A stretch of DNA of 64,000 nucleotides from Moniliophthora roreri (taxonomy: Eukaryota; Basidiomycota; Agaricomycetes; Agaricales; Marasmiaceae), in assembly GCA_001466705.2 (NCBI GenBank), contig LATX02000015.1, positions 38,896 to 102,895 on the forward strand, in the 5' to 3' direction. The position numbers were made by a program, and so were the translations under genes. Positions 12,474-25,217 of this stretch are shown piece after piece. The notes beneath the pieces were generated by a model that did not search any database, was not told the origin of the DNA, and saw only the letters and a list, made by a program, of their open reading frames with translations. Every line of letters begins with the position of its first letter. The first letter of the stretch is position 1.

Positions 12474-13825
12474 TCACACCCAATCGTGATTATGACCCCA
12501 GTAGACTTCTGGGCCTACTGGCGACGCCGCCGGCACCCATGAATCCATTTGCACATCTCGCTGTGGAGCCAGACCGTCAACCAAGGACTGGAATGGATCA
12601 TGTAGTGCGTCTGCCATCTGGAAGGTAGGTAGTGGCACAGGCTGGGATACAGGCGACCGGCCCAGGTCCATCGGCATCTCTGGGATATCATGATAGCCTG
12701 TAGTCGCACCATATCCATCCCCTGGTGCCGTCTGCTGTTGCCAGGCGAAATTGGCATCATATTCCGCTGACGGCGGTATACCTGCATAGACAGTAGACGA
12801 TTGCGAGCACAACGCTGGCGTTGGGAAAGCCAATGGCGAAACCGGGGAAGGTGGCAACGGAACCGGGTACGACGCGGATGTGGGGCAGAGGTAAGCGCTC
12901 CGCACTGGAACCGTTGCGATTTCATGATTCTGTTGTTTATGCTGGTTTTCTGGTGCCAGCTGCTCTTCTTGCCAGAGCGAGCTCAGGAGCCATTCCGCTG
13001 ACGGAGGGATACTTGCATTAGCGGGAAACGGACGCGGACACGATACTGGTTGACCTTGGTATCCGTGCTGGGTCCATGCCAAGCCGTTATATTCCGGAAC
13101 ATCGTCAAAATCGGGGTATGTTGGTACTGGTTCCGGGATCTGAGCAGGCGGCATCCATGCTGGTGATGGTGAGGCTGAGAACGCAGACACTGTTGGAGAT
13201 GGCGTCGGATAAGGCGCCATCTGTGATACCATGGGCGAAATCTGTCGTTGTAGCACGTCCGTAGGCTCGGAATACCTTGCGGCGGGCACCACTAGCAGCG
13301 GGCTTGGTCGGTGTTTTGTGTACGGTGTTTTGGCGTCCGACATGGGGTCAGGCGAAGGCGTCATGTACGACCTCATAGTCGGCGGCGACAGCCTTCCAGC
13401 CTCTCCAGAGTCGCTCAGATCCGGTGCTGGTGGTATATAATATCTGAAACCACCATTTCCAGCATCTATCAAGGAGATGAAGGTCAGCTCTAAAGCCATA
13501 TACGTCCAATTGAACACTTACACCTCTGTAACTTAGCTGGATGCTTCCTCCGGACTCTCTTCACCACTTTCTGCTCTTCCACCTCTTCCTCCTCAGCTTC
13601 GGCCTTGCGCTTCCTGGGTTCTGCGATAGGTCGGCGCATCGGCACATCCTCCACCCTCCTCACAACCTGCTCAGTAGGCAGGACCTCATTAATGAGATCT
13701 GCAGCTGTGCAGCTCCCGAACACCACCTCCTTCTCCGTTCCCATACCCTCGTTCTGCAGTACGCCAGTCAAGGCGTCTACAACTGCTGCTTCCCTGGCCA
13801 ATGGTATTCTTGTGTTGCGCGTCAT
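12474..13825 (-). CDS. Pro/Ser-rich protein with NLS-like stretch, 431 aa, unknown function
   Basis: Two exons, 13522-13825 and 12474-13465, joined by a 56-nt intron (GTAAGT...GATAG) in phase 1; 1296 nt in total. Residues 1-60 look folded (ALTGVLQNEGM..., ADLINEVLPTEQVV). They are followed by RKRKAEAEEEEVEEQ and VVKRVRRKHPAKL, a strong bipartite nuclear-localisation pattern. From residue about 105 the protein is Pro/Ser/Gln-rich and apparently disordered. A motif is repeated in the second half: IPPSAEWLLSSLWQEE and IPPSAEYDANFAWQQQ. The layout (short N-terminal domain, NLS, long activation-domain-like tail) suits a transcriptional regulator, but I see no DNA-binding domain that I can name, so the function is inference. 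Confidence 0.72.
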
Positions 13826-15189
13826 CGGGTACGCAGGGTGGTGTCGGGTGGTGGGTGTCGGTATTGATTGTGTTGGTGTTGGTATGGTTTTGTGTAGGTG
13901 GTAATGTGTCCAACTCCCAGTTTTCAGAAATCGAGAATCTAGGTTTCAGCTAGGCCTCGAAGTTCAAAAAAACCAGGAGTGGGTACTTTGCTCGGACCAG
14001 ATGACGAGGGTTTATAGATGAGCGAGTGGCTAGGGCGCAGGGTAAGATTTTCCGGAGAGAAAACAGTGCATCGCTTGCGTTGCTGATCGCCCGGAGCGAG
14101 AGAAGCATAAAGTACAACTGCGTGACAGCTGTGCACAGATTTGAATGCTTGGACGAAAATACAAGGTCAAGAATACACCGTGGCGAAGCTGGGACCTCAT
14201 AGCATCTCTCATAGTTACCCGCTCTCGCACACACAATGAGGAATCGTGAACTTTATCTGACAGCGTCTAGGGGTAGAGGCGAGAGTTGTTGAGGTGCCAA
14301 TCCTTTGGTTTGCATCAGACAAGGGAAGGCGATTGACTGCGACTCATGAGGCAGTGGCCAGTTTGTGTAGTTGGTTCTGCAATATACGCATAATCAGATT
14401 TTGCGGTGTCAACGATCGGCGATTTCAATTCACCATTGCTCCAATGACCGCGGCCTTTCGATATAGTACTTTAATGACCTTGTTGTCAGATCAAAGTCGT
14501 CCAGTAGAAACGAAGCTGAACATGTAGATAGTGAGGAAAATGTGTGCACGAATGGAATAGGTGACTCACCCAGAGTATTCGCTCCCTCATCGTGGAAAGG
14601 GTTTCTACGCTCTTGAGCCCACAGGTAAAAATTTCCAGTTCCAGACCATATTTTGGATAGAGTCAACATTCGAAGGTGACTGCAGGTGATGGTGCGAGAA
14701 AAAGACTGGCTGAGTCATGTGATTAGATCGGACGAGCGCTTAGCTTTCATCGATTATCATGACCACGACAACGGCCTGTGGACTGGTACCAACGATTCTT
14801 GACAAACCTGACAAATGCCCCAAGGTGCAGTGCAAGTCACAAGAAGGCCAGAGTTTTCTAGCCATTCACGGTTTCTCAACTTAATGATCTATTGTCATTT
14901 TTACTTCCATACGAAAGTACACGTGTATTCATCCTTCCATTCTTCAGAATATTCGCAATTCGATGGAATCGGATCTGTCCAAGGATACTTGCTACCATCA
15001 ACTTTGCGACGAGAGGAAGCCGCGGCGTACTGAGAATAAGGTTGTCAAAGAATAAAACACGGATCAACAAACTACAATAACGAGCGACAGAGCGACCACG
15101 ATGTCAACTACGGAATACAATGACATGTAGAAACTATCACGTCAGGGTACAAGGAATATAGCAGCACAACACATCCTACACTCCTGCTC
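13826..15189. other. Intergenic; one weak minus-strand frame
   Basis: Upstream region of the 431-aa gene. A minus-strand frame at 14430-14669 could be a 61-79 aa product (with or without a GTGAGT...TTCAG intron), but it has no domain or signal peptide. I do not count it as a gene. Confidence 0.35.
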
Positions 15190-15845
15190 AAACATCAAGG
15201 ATATAGGACAACAAGTCCAATACCGCGTCGTGAAGGAGATTGTATGACGTCACCATTACTTGGAACACGTTCCTCGCTTGTCTTTTTAGACATCCATCTC
15301 GCCCGTAACAACCTCGATTAATCCCAGATACTCTGAGACTCAATTTGACCAGCCATCGTAAGTCTCTTCGTTTACATACTAAACTCAATCTTTGAAGCTC
15401 AATTTAGGATCTAGATGGACCCGAGGAAGATGATAGCAATTTGAAGCTCATTCTACTATTTACAAGTGGTAAGCTGCCTCTCCACCACGAGAACTTGAAG
15501 GTCACTAAGCGGACCATTAGCAGTTACTCATCAAGCGTCCACTCGAGTACTTAAAGAGCGCCGGAAATGTTTCAGAAGGTCGCCTTCATAGATAAGTACC
15601 TTCAGTACCGCATCCTACCACCAAATCTGCTATTTCGCTTCGTGTTATGAGAGAGTACCAGCCGCTGGGTGTAGTACTAAAGTAGTACTTCTGGTACCCT
15701 TGTCGTCGGAGGACCATCTACCGTGTATCCTAGTTCAAGTGGAGCATTGCATGCCTTTTCATTGTATGGTGAAGAGGATATTCGGGCATAGGAAGAGGTA
15801 TTTATCCTGAAATTCAGTATACCTCAGTAACAAGGGTTTTCAGAT

Positions 15846-16010
15846 CGTCGATACAGTGCATACAGAAGGCTCATCCTCTAGACCCCCGGCCTGGTTTGAC
15901 TTTGGGGGTGATTCCTACCCCGGCATTTCGGAAAACAGGGCCCTAAGCCATTTACCCTTGGCATTTTGGCCAAGAATGCCGGAAATGTTGGGTGATATCG
16001 ATGCCATCTT
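15846..16010. mobile_element. MITE-like insertion in segment A, related to 49710-49880
   Basis: Segment D runs straight from GGTTTTCAG to TACTGATTTTCAAG, whereas segment A has about 165 extra bases at this point. The insert holds repeated GGCATTT / AAATGCC and GGCCAAAATGCC words. It matches 49710-49880 in inverse orientation (ATTTTGGCC...ATGCC, CCCCCAAA, AGGCC). Exact ends and target duplication are not clear. Confidence 0.55.
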
Positions 16011-16681
16011 ACTGATTTTCAAGCTTTAAGTTGCTCCCGTTCATGCGGTATTAAGTCTTCTCAGAATGCGACGCAAGCACTGAACTTCTCAAGTTTTTCA
16101 TATCCACACAATCAGGACTCCGGAGCCGGCAGAGTCTGCGTCTATAAACTTCTATAGACTGTCGAGGTTCGTGTGAGTATCGTTTTCGGGCGTTCGCCGA
16201 GATTTTTCTTCCAGATAAAATTCCCACAACAGTTGTCACTGCTAATGGCGTCTTCAACCCTTTCTTCGACTCGGCCTCTTCGAGCTGACACGCCACCTTG
16301 TCCTTTCAGCTCCAAATTTTATGGCGTATCTCTGATCTCTCAAACATACAAGTAAGGATCTCGCTTGGGCACCTTGGAGCGGGAACAGGTGGTGTCGATG
16401 ACGAGGAGCGAACGCTTATCGAGGTGAGTGATGACGAGGCCGTTCTTCAATGGCATGCGGCTAATTATTCGCCTAATCTCATATCCCCTGGTTCACCGAT
16501 CGTTCCCTCGCCAATGGACTACAGTCTTCGAAACATAGTCGCATTTGATTGGACTGATGCACCATCTTGCCACGTTATGCCCTTGAACTGCATCGGGCCC
16601 TAACTCTGGCAGAATTAAGGCTTGGAGCATGCTCACCCAATAAGCCCTTATTAACTTCAACGAATCATCCCAACTCCGCAG

Positions 16682-16969
16682 TGGTTTAACCCAAAGGACT
16701 TCACAAGCTTACGCTACTTACTCATCGGTTCGCGGGCAATCTCCGTAGAGGCCTATAGCGAGGATACGTCCGGGTCTTGGACTATTACTTTACACCATTT
16801 CAGACGCTGGAAAAAAGCCTATCTTCTCCCTCTACAGGCTTCGCCTTGGAAACTGCATGCTCATCCTTTAGGATGGTGGCAGGCCGGGAACGAACGGTCG
16901 AGGAAGAGGGAACATATAGAACGGGGCGTTATGGTGGTGTTTCTATGCGCAGTTTGTATGTGCCGCTAG
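16682..16969 (+). pseudogene. Open frame co-duplicated in the segment spacer (95 codons), copy A
   Basis: A 95-codon frame without ATG beginning WFNPKDFTSLRYLLIGSRA, then WTITLHHFRRWKKAYLLPLQ and LHAHPLGWWQAGNERSRK. The same peptide is open in segment F (59788-60165, minus). In segments B and E the tryptophan in FRRW is a TGA stop, and in D part is deleted. The strong peptide likeness suggests a real former gene that is decaying in most copies. Family not recognised. Confidence 0.45.
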
Positions 16970-18545
16970 TCGGTGATGATAATGCGCTCCCGATATAGGT
17001 ACGTGATGCGGCTCCTAGAGCGTAAAACTTTTTCACGTGTCCCGAGAGGCGAGTCCTTTCATTGCATAAGTGCGTTCACAATGCACCCCTGGAGCTTTCT
17101 CATCATTAATACGGTTAGGTCAGCCTGCCTGGTAGGCGCTCAACGCGGCGATTTAACTCCAAATTGGGAAAAACATTTTCACCTCAACTTGCATCGTCCA
17201 ATCCCAGTCACTACCATCATTAACGCCACTAGGACCGGTCAAGACAAGTCCGAGTCAAGCTCATCTTCAGGTTATACGATTGGTGGGGTAAAGGTGACGG
17301 AGGTGAGCTACCGAACCCTGCGCACCCGTGCTAATGGCCGTTAGTCAATAGGAAGCCTTCTAGAAATGAAAGTATACAAAGCTGCAATTAACCAGTGCCC
17401 ACGTCCTGTCATCAAATTTGTAATATTCAATGAATGACACCTTCAAGGCACTCGATGCAGTGCAGGCGGAGATGCGAATGGCCTTAACCCGCTGATTCGC
17501 CCATCGAATTCGAACCCTCTACGACATATACATGGACTGGAGGTACCGATACTATGGGTACACAAGCTTATGGAGAAAAAGACGCAAAGAAAATCAAGCC
17601 ACCGCCACCCTTGAAGCTTGAAGTTTCGGGTCTCATAGCAATGTGAACGTTTTCTTTACTTCTCAATCAGAACTGACAGTTAGGAAAAGTATAGATACTA
17701 GGCACCCCATGATGCTTGTCGAGAACATGTTTGAGAGAAAAGGCTGACTGACAGCAATGTGGTAACGTCGTCATATTCACACCGAAAAGGAAGGGATATG
17801 TGTCTGCAACCTCTTCTTCCGAGAAAGAACTGTATGTCTCCTACCTCTCCACTCGAAGCATCCTAGAACTCACCATTGATGTTTTATCATATCATGTTCA
17901 CTATGGAATAGTTGGAACCCACTGTGCATGCTCAAAGTCATTCTGTTTATGTTGAGCCTCGAGTTCATTCGGGTACGCCACAGCGAGCTCATTCGGTTCA
18001 CGAATCATCACAAGGTTTTGCGGGATTGTATCAGACAAGTGTGGAGGCGTCGTATTCTACCATGTAAAGTCGAATAGAGACGTCAGTGCTCCTGCGGCCC
18101 AGGGTGAGATTTTTCTGAAGCTTGTGACACAAACTGACAGACAGAATGCACGTCTCCACACTTGGCTGGTATAATCCCGTAAAATCTTGCGTTGAAGCGA
18201 TGTAGGGATGGCCCCGTATATGTATTTGGATACCGCTGTACAAAGTGCGGCACCATTAAGGATACAGTTGTCCTTATACGTTGCTCGTCTGACTCCGAAC
18301 GATTACGGCGATGTGTGTGTATCCATACTGACAGTTCGAGGGAACCGAATGAACCCCCAAGCGATGGTCCCAATATAGAGTAGGAAGGTGGCAGATATGA
18401 GGCCAAGGGACAGACTAACAGTATCATATCCCTCATAGAACCGTTCTGTCTCTCAAGGTTAGCAAGCCATTCCGAGTAGTGGATGCAGGCTAAAGTGGAT
18501 TAAGGAACATGAGGACGAAAATGGGATGAGGGTGCAGGTATTTCG

Positions 18546-18552
18546 TATATAA
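18546..18552 (+). promoter_or_regulatory. TATA box of inhibitor gene A
   Basis: TATATAA followed by GGACCTTG, 54 bp 5' of the ATG. This promoter block is conserved in all six segments; copy A lacks about 20 bp present downstream of it in the others. Confidence 0.7.
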
Positions 18553-18599
18553 GGACCTTGAATGAGCAGAGTTCCCAACTTCCCATTCATTCTCCAAGT

Positions 18600-19195
18600 A
18601 TGCCTCTCAAAACTGGTTACTATTACATCCAAAACCGAAAGCAATACCTTGCTGCTCCAGAAGAAGTAGAAATAATTCCACGGCGCGTTATCGTGCTTCC
18701 TGGAGGTGCCCAGGAGACCCCCAAGGTTCATTCTCGCTTTGCTTAGCATCAGCCTAGAGATCATTAACTGTGTCTGCAGTGGTATGTCGAAGGAAAAGGC
18801 GACAACAAATATACCATTACGATTGATAAAGCGCGGACCCGTGCGATTGAAGACAAAGTCTTTGCCGTAACGGTTGAGGGACCCGAACCTGAAGTTTGGT
18901 ATATCATACCTGATGAGCGGGGAGGCAAAAATAGTTATGTGTATGTGTCATGTCCCTTCGCCTTCATCACGAGAGATTGACACGCAGTATTTACTTAGTA
19001 TCACAACTAGCGAACGTTATAGAGGCTGGGTTGCTCCCGATGAACCATTTGGCCAGGTGAGTATAGATTTACAAATAAGCAACGCGTATTCATGTCTTCA
19101 TTGTTTTGAAGATTATGTGCCAAGAATTGATTGTTGGGCCATCCTTCCCACCCTTCTACCCACCGAATGAGACCTTCCAGTTTTCCCCTGCCTGA
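18600..19195 (+). CDS. Cnispin-like (I66-type) beta-trefoil protease inhibitor, copy A, 142 aa
   Basis: Small cytosolic-type protein (no signal peptide) resembling the fungal serine protease inhibitors cnispin/LeSPI (MEROPS I66, beta-trefoil), which block trypsin-like enzymes and are thought to regulate proteolysis or deter feeders. Exons: 18600-18725, 18780-18940, 18999-19056 and 19112-19195 (429 nt). N-terminus MPLKTGYYYIQNRKQYL; loop AAPEEVEII; then RRVIVLPGG. Exon 2 has WYVEGKGDNKYTI and VWYIIPDERGGKNSYV. Exon 3 has ITTSERYRGWVAPDEPFGQ. Exon 4 ends with PPFYPPNETFQFSPA. Intron 2 (58 nt, GTATGT...CTTAG) is needed, because reading through it meets a stop in frame. Length agrees with the family (about 145 aa). 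The assignment rests on remembered family pattern, not on a search. Confidence 0.78.
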
Positions 19196-22100
19196 TCGCT
19201 AAAGGACTAGGAACGTCTGAAGGTTGGGACGTGGATGTCCTGGAAAGTCTCAAGAATTCTGAATAGTTGTCTGTATAAGTAGTTACGATGATAGCAGATT
19301 GTGTTTTCGAGTTTTTTGTCGAGTCGAGTCAAGAAAATAGGAAGTTTGACCACTTCCTATTAATGAGCTGGATGAGATATTGGTGGACGTTATTACACAG
19401 GAAATCAGTACTTAAAAGTGAATATTGTATCACCTGAATCCGCATCTTCCCTGCCAGCGCTATGTTTGGTGCTTTGGGAGTGAAGGCAGGTCGTGAACGA
19501 GCTGTCAAGCAAGGGGAGTTAATATCGAGTCGAGCATTACGGTAATCTATGCATATGCACTTGTATGCGCTGCATTGGTTGAGTACCTTGATGATGAATC
19601 ATGACACTAGCGGGCAACTAGTGGGCTTCAACGAGGAGATCGTTGAGCAGATATTTGTATCCAGTGCCCATGGAATATGACCTTCGTCCAGGAGTACCGT
19701 GTATGAACTAATAATCAGACTGGGGGGACTTGGAGGTGAATTTTGAATCTGGCGAAGTCGTGGCATGGAGTACGCTATTGTGTACTCGCGGAAATGGGTA
19801 CTCTGTCGTATTACTTCGGTTTCTGTATATGGGTATGAATTGTGTCCTGCACGACTAAAGTGCTGAACTTTGAGGTTATCATCCACGAGTGGGCAATCGG
19901 AGCTAAGGCAAATTCATAGACTCCGGCGTTCGCCGAAAATTTGTCCCTCCAGATAAAATTCACACGACGGTCCTTGTCATAGCCAACGACGACCTCGGCC
20001 TCCCCGGGCTGACACATCACCTTGCACTTCCAACTCCAAACGACGTATTCGACTCTTTCTTCGACTCGGCCTCCTCGGGCTGACACGTCGCCTTGCGTTT
20101 CCAACTCCAAATTTTTGGAATATCTCCAATCCATCAATCAAAAAAATACAAAACAGCCTCGCTTGAGCACCTTGGAGGGGGAACAGGTGGTATCGATGAG
20201 GAGAAGTGACTAGCTAACGCTTATCGAAGTGAGTGATGAGGGCTACGATGATGAGGCCGTTCTTCAATGACATGCTACTAATTATTCGCCTAATCTCCGA
20301 ATTTAGTTTGATAAAGCACTATCTTGTCGCGTCGTGCTCTTGAATGCGTTGGGCCCTAACTCTGGCGGAACTGAGGTTTGGAGCATGCTCACTCAATAAA
20401 CCTAAACCCTTATTGACTCCTGTTAAACGCTTCCGCATTACTGACAGTGACACAGTCTTGTTTAAAAGCGCCATGAATATACGGTATACTTCAATACTTA
20501 AACAACGAATCATCCCAACTCCACAGTGGTTTGACCCAAAAGGATTTCACAAGCATACGCTCTTTACCTGTCGATTCACGGGCCATCTCCGTAGAGACCT
20601 ATAGCGAGGATTCGTCTGGGTCCTGGTCTATTACTGTACACCGCTTCAGACGCTGAAAAAAGCCTGACTTGTCCCTCTACAGGCTTTGCCTCGGAAACTG
20701 CATGCTCATTCTTTAGGATGGTGGCAAGTCGGGAACGAACGGTCGAGGAAGGGGACCATATAGAGCAGGGCGTTATGGTATTGTTTTTATATGCGCTTTG
20801 TATGTGCCACTAGTCGACGATGATAATGCACTCCCGGTACAGGTATTCTGATGCGGCGCCTAAGGCGTATAACCTTGAATCCCGGGAGGTGATTCCCTTC
20901 TTCTCAACACACATCATCCAATCCCGGTCATTACTATCATTAACGCCATTAACACCATTAGGACCGGTCAAGACAAGTCCAAGTCAAGCACATTTCTTGG
21001 GTATAGGTTATACGAGTAGTGAGGTAGGGTTGACAGGGGTGAGCTACTGGGCTCTGCGTATGTGCACCCGTACTAATGACCTTTACTCGCCTTTAATTAT
21101 AGCCATAGCCAATGGGAATCCTTCTAGAAACAAATGACATAGTTTCAATTAACCGACGCCCACGTCCTGTCGTCAATTTACAGTATTCGACGAACGACGC
21201 CTTCGAAGCTCGCGAATGATGCAGTGCACGCAGATGTGAACGGCCTTAACCCCCTGATTCGTCCATCAAATTTGAGCCCTCTGCAACGTATTCATGGACT
21301 GGAGGTACCAATACTATGGATACACACGTTTATGAAGAGGAAGACGTAAAGAAGCCCAAGCCACCGCCACCCTTAAAGCTTGAAGTTTCTGATCTCATAG
21401 CGATGTGAACGTTTCCCTTCACTTCTCAATCAGATCTGACATTTAGGAAAAGTGTAGATACTGGGCACCCTACGATGCTTGTCAGGGACATGTTTGATCG
21501 AAGCCAGAGAGAAAAGGCTGACTGACAGCAAAGTGCTGATGTCGTCATATTCACTCCGAAAAGGAAAGGCTATGTGTCTTCAACCTCTTCTTCCAGGAAG
21601 GACTGTATGTCTCCTACCTTTCCACTCGAAGCACCCTAGAACTCACGATCGATAGCTTACCGTACGGCGTACCATGTTTACTGTGGAAAGGTCGGAACCT
21701 ACTCCGCATGCTCGAAATCGTTCGGTTTACGTCGAGCCTCGAGTTCATTCGGGTACGCCACAGCGAGTCACGAATCATCACAAGGCTTTGCTGGGTTGTA
21801 CCAGACAAGTGCGGAGACATGGGGTTTTGCCACGTAAAGTCGAATAGAGACATTAGTGCTCCTGCAGCCCAGGGTGAGATTTCTCTGAAGCTTGTGATGC
21901 ACATGGACAGACAGAGTGCATGTCTCTATACTTGGTTGGTACAGTCTTGCAAATTCTTGCGTTGAACCGATGTATGGATGGCCCCATATGTGTATGGATA
22001 GTGCTGTACAAAGTGCGGCACCATTGTGGATACGGTCGTCCTTATACGTACTGTATGGGTTACTCGTCTGAATTCGAACGATTACGGCGACGTGTGTACG

Positions 22101-22313
22101 TCTATACTGACGGTTCGAGGGAACTGAATGAACTTACGAGTGATGGAGTAGGAAGGTGGCAGACATGAGGCCAAGGGACAGATTGACAGCATCACATCCC
22201 TCATAGAACCGTTCTGTCTTTCAAGTTTAGTAAGTCATTCCAAATGGTGGATGCAGGCTTAAATGGATTAATGAACATGAGGACGGAAATGGGATGAGGA
22301 TGCAGGTATTTCG

Positions 22314-22320
22314 TATATAA
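22314..22320 (+). promoter_or_regulatory. TATA box of inhibitor gene B
   Basis: TATATAA then GGACCTTGGATGAGCGAATA, 70 bp before the ATG. The downstream 20-bp block missing in copy A is present. Confidence 0.7.
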
Positions 22321-22389
22321 GGACCTTGGATGAGCGAATAATCCTTCAAGCTCTCCTAGAGTTCCCAACTTCCCATTCATTCTTCAAGC

Positions 22390-22991
22390 ATGCCTCTCGA
22401 AACTGGTCCCTACTTAATCCAAAACCGGGGGAGGTTCCTCGATCATTCAACGGAAGGACCACTCATTCCAGAGCGTGTTATCGTGCTTCCTGAAACTATC
22501 GGGGGCCCCAAGGTTCATTCTCGTTTTGCTTAGCATCAGCCGAGAGATCATTAACTGTGTCTGCAGTGGTTTGTCGAAAAGGTTGGCGTCAACCGCTATA
22601 CCATTAAGTCTGATAACGGCGGCCGGACCCGTGCGAATGAGGACAAAATCTTTGCAATAACGGTTTTCCCAGGACCCGAACCTGAGGTTTGGTATATCAC
22701 ACCTGATGAGCAAGGAGGCAAAGATAGTTATGTGTATGTGCCATGTCCTTCTGCCTTCATCTCGAGGAATTGACACGTAGTCTTTGCCTAGCATTAGAAC
22801 TGAGGAAGGCTATAAAGGATGGGTTGCTCCTGAAGAGCCAGAGAACCAGGTGAGTATAGATTTACAAATAAGCAACGTGTATTCATGTCTTCATTGTCTT
22901 GAAGATCATGTGCCAACCATTGATTCTGTCCGATCCAGCCAACTACCCACCGAATGCGACCTTCCAGTTTTTCCGTATCCCTGATGAGTAA
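22390..22991 (+). CDS. Cnispin-like (I66-type) protease inhibitor, copy B, 144 aa
   Basis: Exons 22390-22512, 22567-22733, 22792-22849 and 22905-22991 (435 nt), same gene structure as copy A. The first loop reads DHSTEGPLIPE and the promoter-proximal strand MPLETGPYLIQNRGRFL. Exon 2 is two residues longer than in A (KSDNGGRTRANEDK). The last loop differs most: LILSDPANYPPNATFQF instead of LIVGPSFPPFYPPNETFQF. It ends FRIPDE. In the unspliced sequence intron 2 contains a stop (TAG), so splicing is required. All frames are open; expressed function is inferred, not shown. Confidence 0.77.
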
Positions 22992-23642
22992 AGGACAAGG
23001 AGCATCTCAATGTTGCGATGTGGATGGCTTGGGAAATTTTAAGCCTGAGGATTCTGAATAGCTGTCTGTATAAGTAGTTACGACAATGGTGAACTGCGAG
23101 TTTCTTTGTTGAAGCCAAGGAATAGGAAGTTTGACTACTTATTGAGAGCTGGATGATATATTATCGGACCTCATTAGGCAAGGAATACTTGATGACTTGT
23201 TTCCGTTAACGCTATAGAGGACTTCAACATTGAACAACGCGTTATCGGATATCTTATCCGGCGTTTACCCGGATTGGGATGCAAATGGGCCTAGACCTAC
23301 TCAATTCTCATCCATGATGGTCACCAGCAGAACGCTCGTCTTCTCTACCTTCTTGAATCTTGATTTAGGGATTTGAATAGTGACTGAGCGCTGGGCATAG
23401 ATTCAGGTGAGTTGGTTTAGTGTTTGTTTTCAGCACTGGCATCGAGCTTTCCTTCCCTTTGTCTTCCCAAAAATGCTGATTATTCGCCTCGTTGCTCCGA
23501 TGCTCGAGACTAAAACACCGTACGTTACTTATCCTTTATTGATTATGCTTATATCTATACGAATCGAAGAAACGACAAGAGCCTTGACATCGATTCTCTA
23601 GAGAACACGACGGCTAAGTCAATTACTCAAGATCGAAAAAAA

Positions 23643-25217
23643 CTACTCCCCTCCCTGCGAAGTCCAACCGGGATTGTTAACTTCAATATGCCCGCCTCCT
23701 TCAAACACACTATCGACGACCAGCCAAAGCTGCGGTACGATGTCTACGCCAGACTCCATAGCCCACAACGCAATAGCTATTGTACTGCACTCGTCATCAG
23801 CGAAAATTCTCTGTCTTCAGCGGGACAACTCACTTCATGCCATGATAGTCCAAGATACCTTCGTGTACGGGGAACTTGGCTTGAGGCCTGTTGACCAAAT
23901 GTCAGTCTGCATCCTAACCGAAGGAAATGTCAGACGTCTCACCCCAGAGTCCCGATTCTCTTCCCCATCATCCAGCCGTTCACAAAGAGTAACGCTCGAT
24001 ACGGGAGCCCAAACTCCTCTTCGAAAACGAAATTCATCATTACATCAATACCACATGGCATATACAACTCGAAAGTGGTGACAAAGAAGCCAACACCCGC
24101 TTCTGCGTCCAACGACAGCTCGTCTCTACTTTCCCAGGTAGAACTATCGAAGCCAGGCAGATGCCAACCTTTGCGTTCGCCGAAAAGACCACCTTCGTTC
24201 AAAAGCCCTCGAACCTTGTCTGGGAAGCTGTGATTCATGCGTCAGTCAAGCAAAGGTGTCAATTACAGAACGTCGTACTTGGTGTATCCGCCAATTTTAC
24301 TCTGTACCTTCCAGGATAAGAAATTGCCAGTATTGAGCTGGAAGCCTCTGTCTGATACCTCGAGGGCTCTTCATACTGTTCCTGTTATCTGACTAGGTCA
24401 TCAGCGGACGCCTTGCCGCCACATGAATGAAAGTTACCCTCTGCTTCGTCGAGTCCCATATTATCCTACGACTCAAGTTAGCTTTGCTTGTTGCGACTGC
24501 TATAGACAGAATGTTCACCTGAACGATAGTGATGACATTGGTTTCTCCTTCGACGATACCCTCGAGGAATGCGAACACTTCATCTGTTTCAGCGATAATG
24601 TTATTATTTGTCGAGCTGTGTTACAAAGAGTAAGGGCCAGATCAATAGATGAGACCCGAATAACTCACTTTCCATATGTCGTCTTCAGGAAGACGTCATT
24701 CAACCACACTCACGGCAAATGCTGAAAGAATATCAGTACCTCTGGGGTGCAGGCAATAAGGTTAAAGTACACACCTTCACCTCCGTTGACAGAAAGGTTA
24801 ACGCTCTTCTCCATGCCGGTGTCCATGAAGTGTCCTCTCCACAGCACAATGCTCTCGCAGCTACCGAAGGGGAGATTCAGCACTAGTAGAGAGAGAAACC
24901 TCAAATAGTACCCATACTCACAAATCATAATCGCATCCATGCAGAACTCGCCCATCACCATACAGCATTGGATGAGAAATATTCGTCTGAGTGATTGGCC
25001 TTGACCCAACCCGAATCACCAAAGCAACCCCTAATCTCTGGTAGCGAGTCGGCATATTTCCAAGGCCCAAGTTCCACGACGGTATCTTTCGCCAATAGGC
25101 CCGACTTGGAGCTCGATATGGTACCAGTCATGACGCTTCCTAGCACATCATCCAAGGACATGGGCATCCCGTTCCAGGTAACACTTGTCACTGTCTTTGG
25201 AGCAACGAGTGTATCAC
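23643..25217 (-). pseudogene. Truncated duplicate of the GH35 beta-galactosidase 3' end
   Basis: About 1.57 kb closely matching 36067-37640, the last third of the GH35 gene, in the same relative position 3' of an inhibitor gene. It retains PDKVRGLLNEGGLFGERKGW and VNGWMMGKR. It lacks the catalytic domain, and it has a 2-nt deletion after WVKANH that shifts frame (ANHSDEYFSS instead of ANHTQTNIPHP). At 25218 the similarity stops in the middle of an exon and segment C begins. It cannot encode an active enzyme. Confidence 0.9.

Larger units (their letters stand above)
15190..19424 (+). repeat. Inhibitor segment A (about 4.2 kb segmental duplicate)
   Basis: Aligns end to end by eye with segment D (31505-35800). 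Shared landmarks in order: GGAACACGTTCC near the left end, CGACTCGGCCTC, GGAGCATGCTCACCCAATAA, TTCAGACGCTGG, GTCGAATAGAGAC, GATTACGGCGATG, the TATA box, the inhibitor gene and its 3' UTR. It carries a private insertion of about 165 bp at 15846-16010. Confidence 0.85.
19425..23200 (+). repeat. Inhibitor segment B
   Basis: Second direct copy, abutting segment A. It begins with the CACCTGAATCCGCATCTTCC block that also marks the outer end of segment F, and ends in the common 3' UTR (TAAGTAGTTACGA...GGAAGTTTGAC). The spacer frame is disrupted here by TGA in place of the FRRW tryptophan (near 20655). Confidence 0.82.

Noticed and set aside
17500..17540. Possible tRNA B-box (GGTTCGAATTC on the minus strand) in segment spacers
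   Set aside because: No acceptor, D or anticodon arm can be folded around it.
18941..18998. Frameshift or stop in inhibitor copies A, B, D, E and F near exon 2/3
   Set aside because: Explained by a 58-60 nt intron (GTRYGY...TAG) present in all copies; splicing restores the conserved protein.
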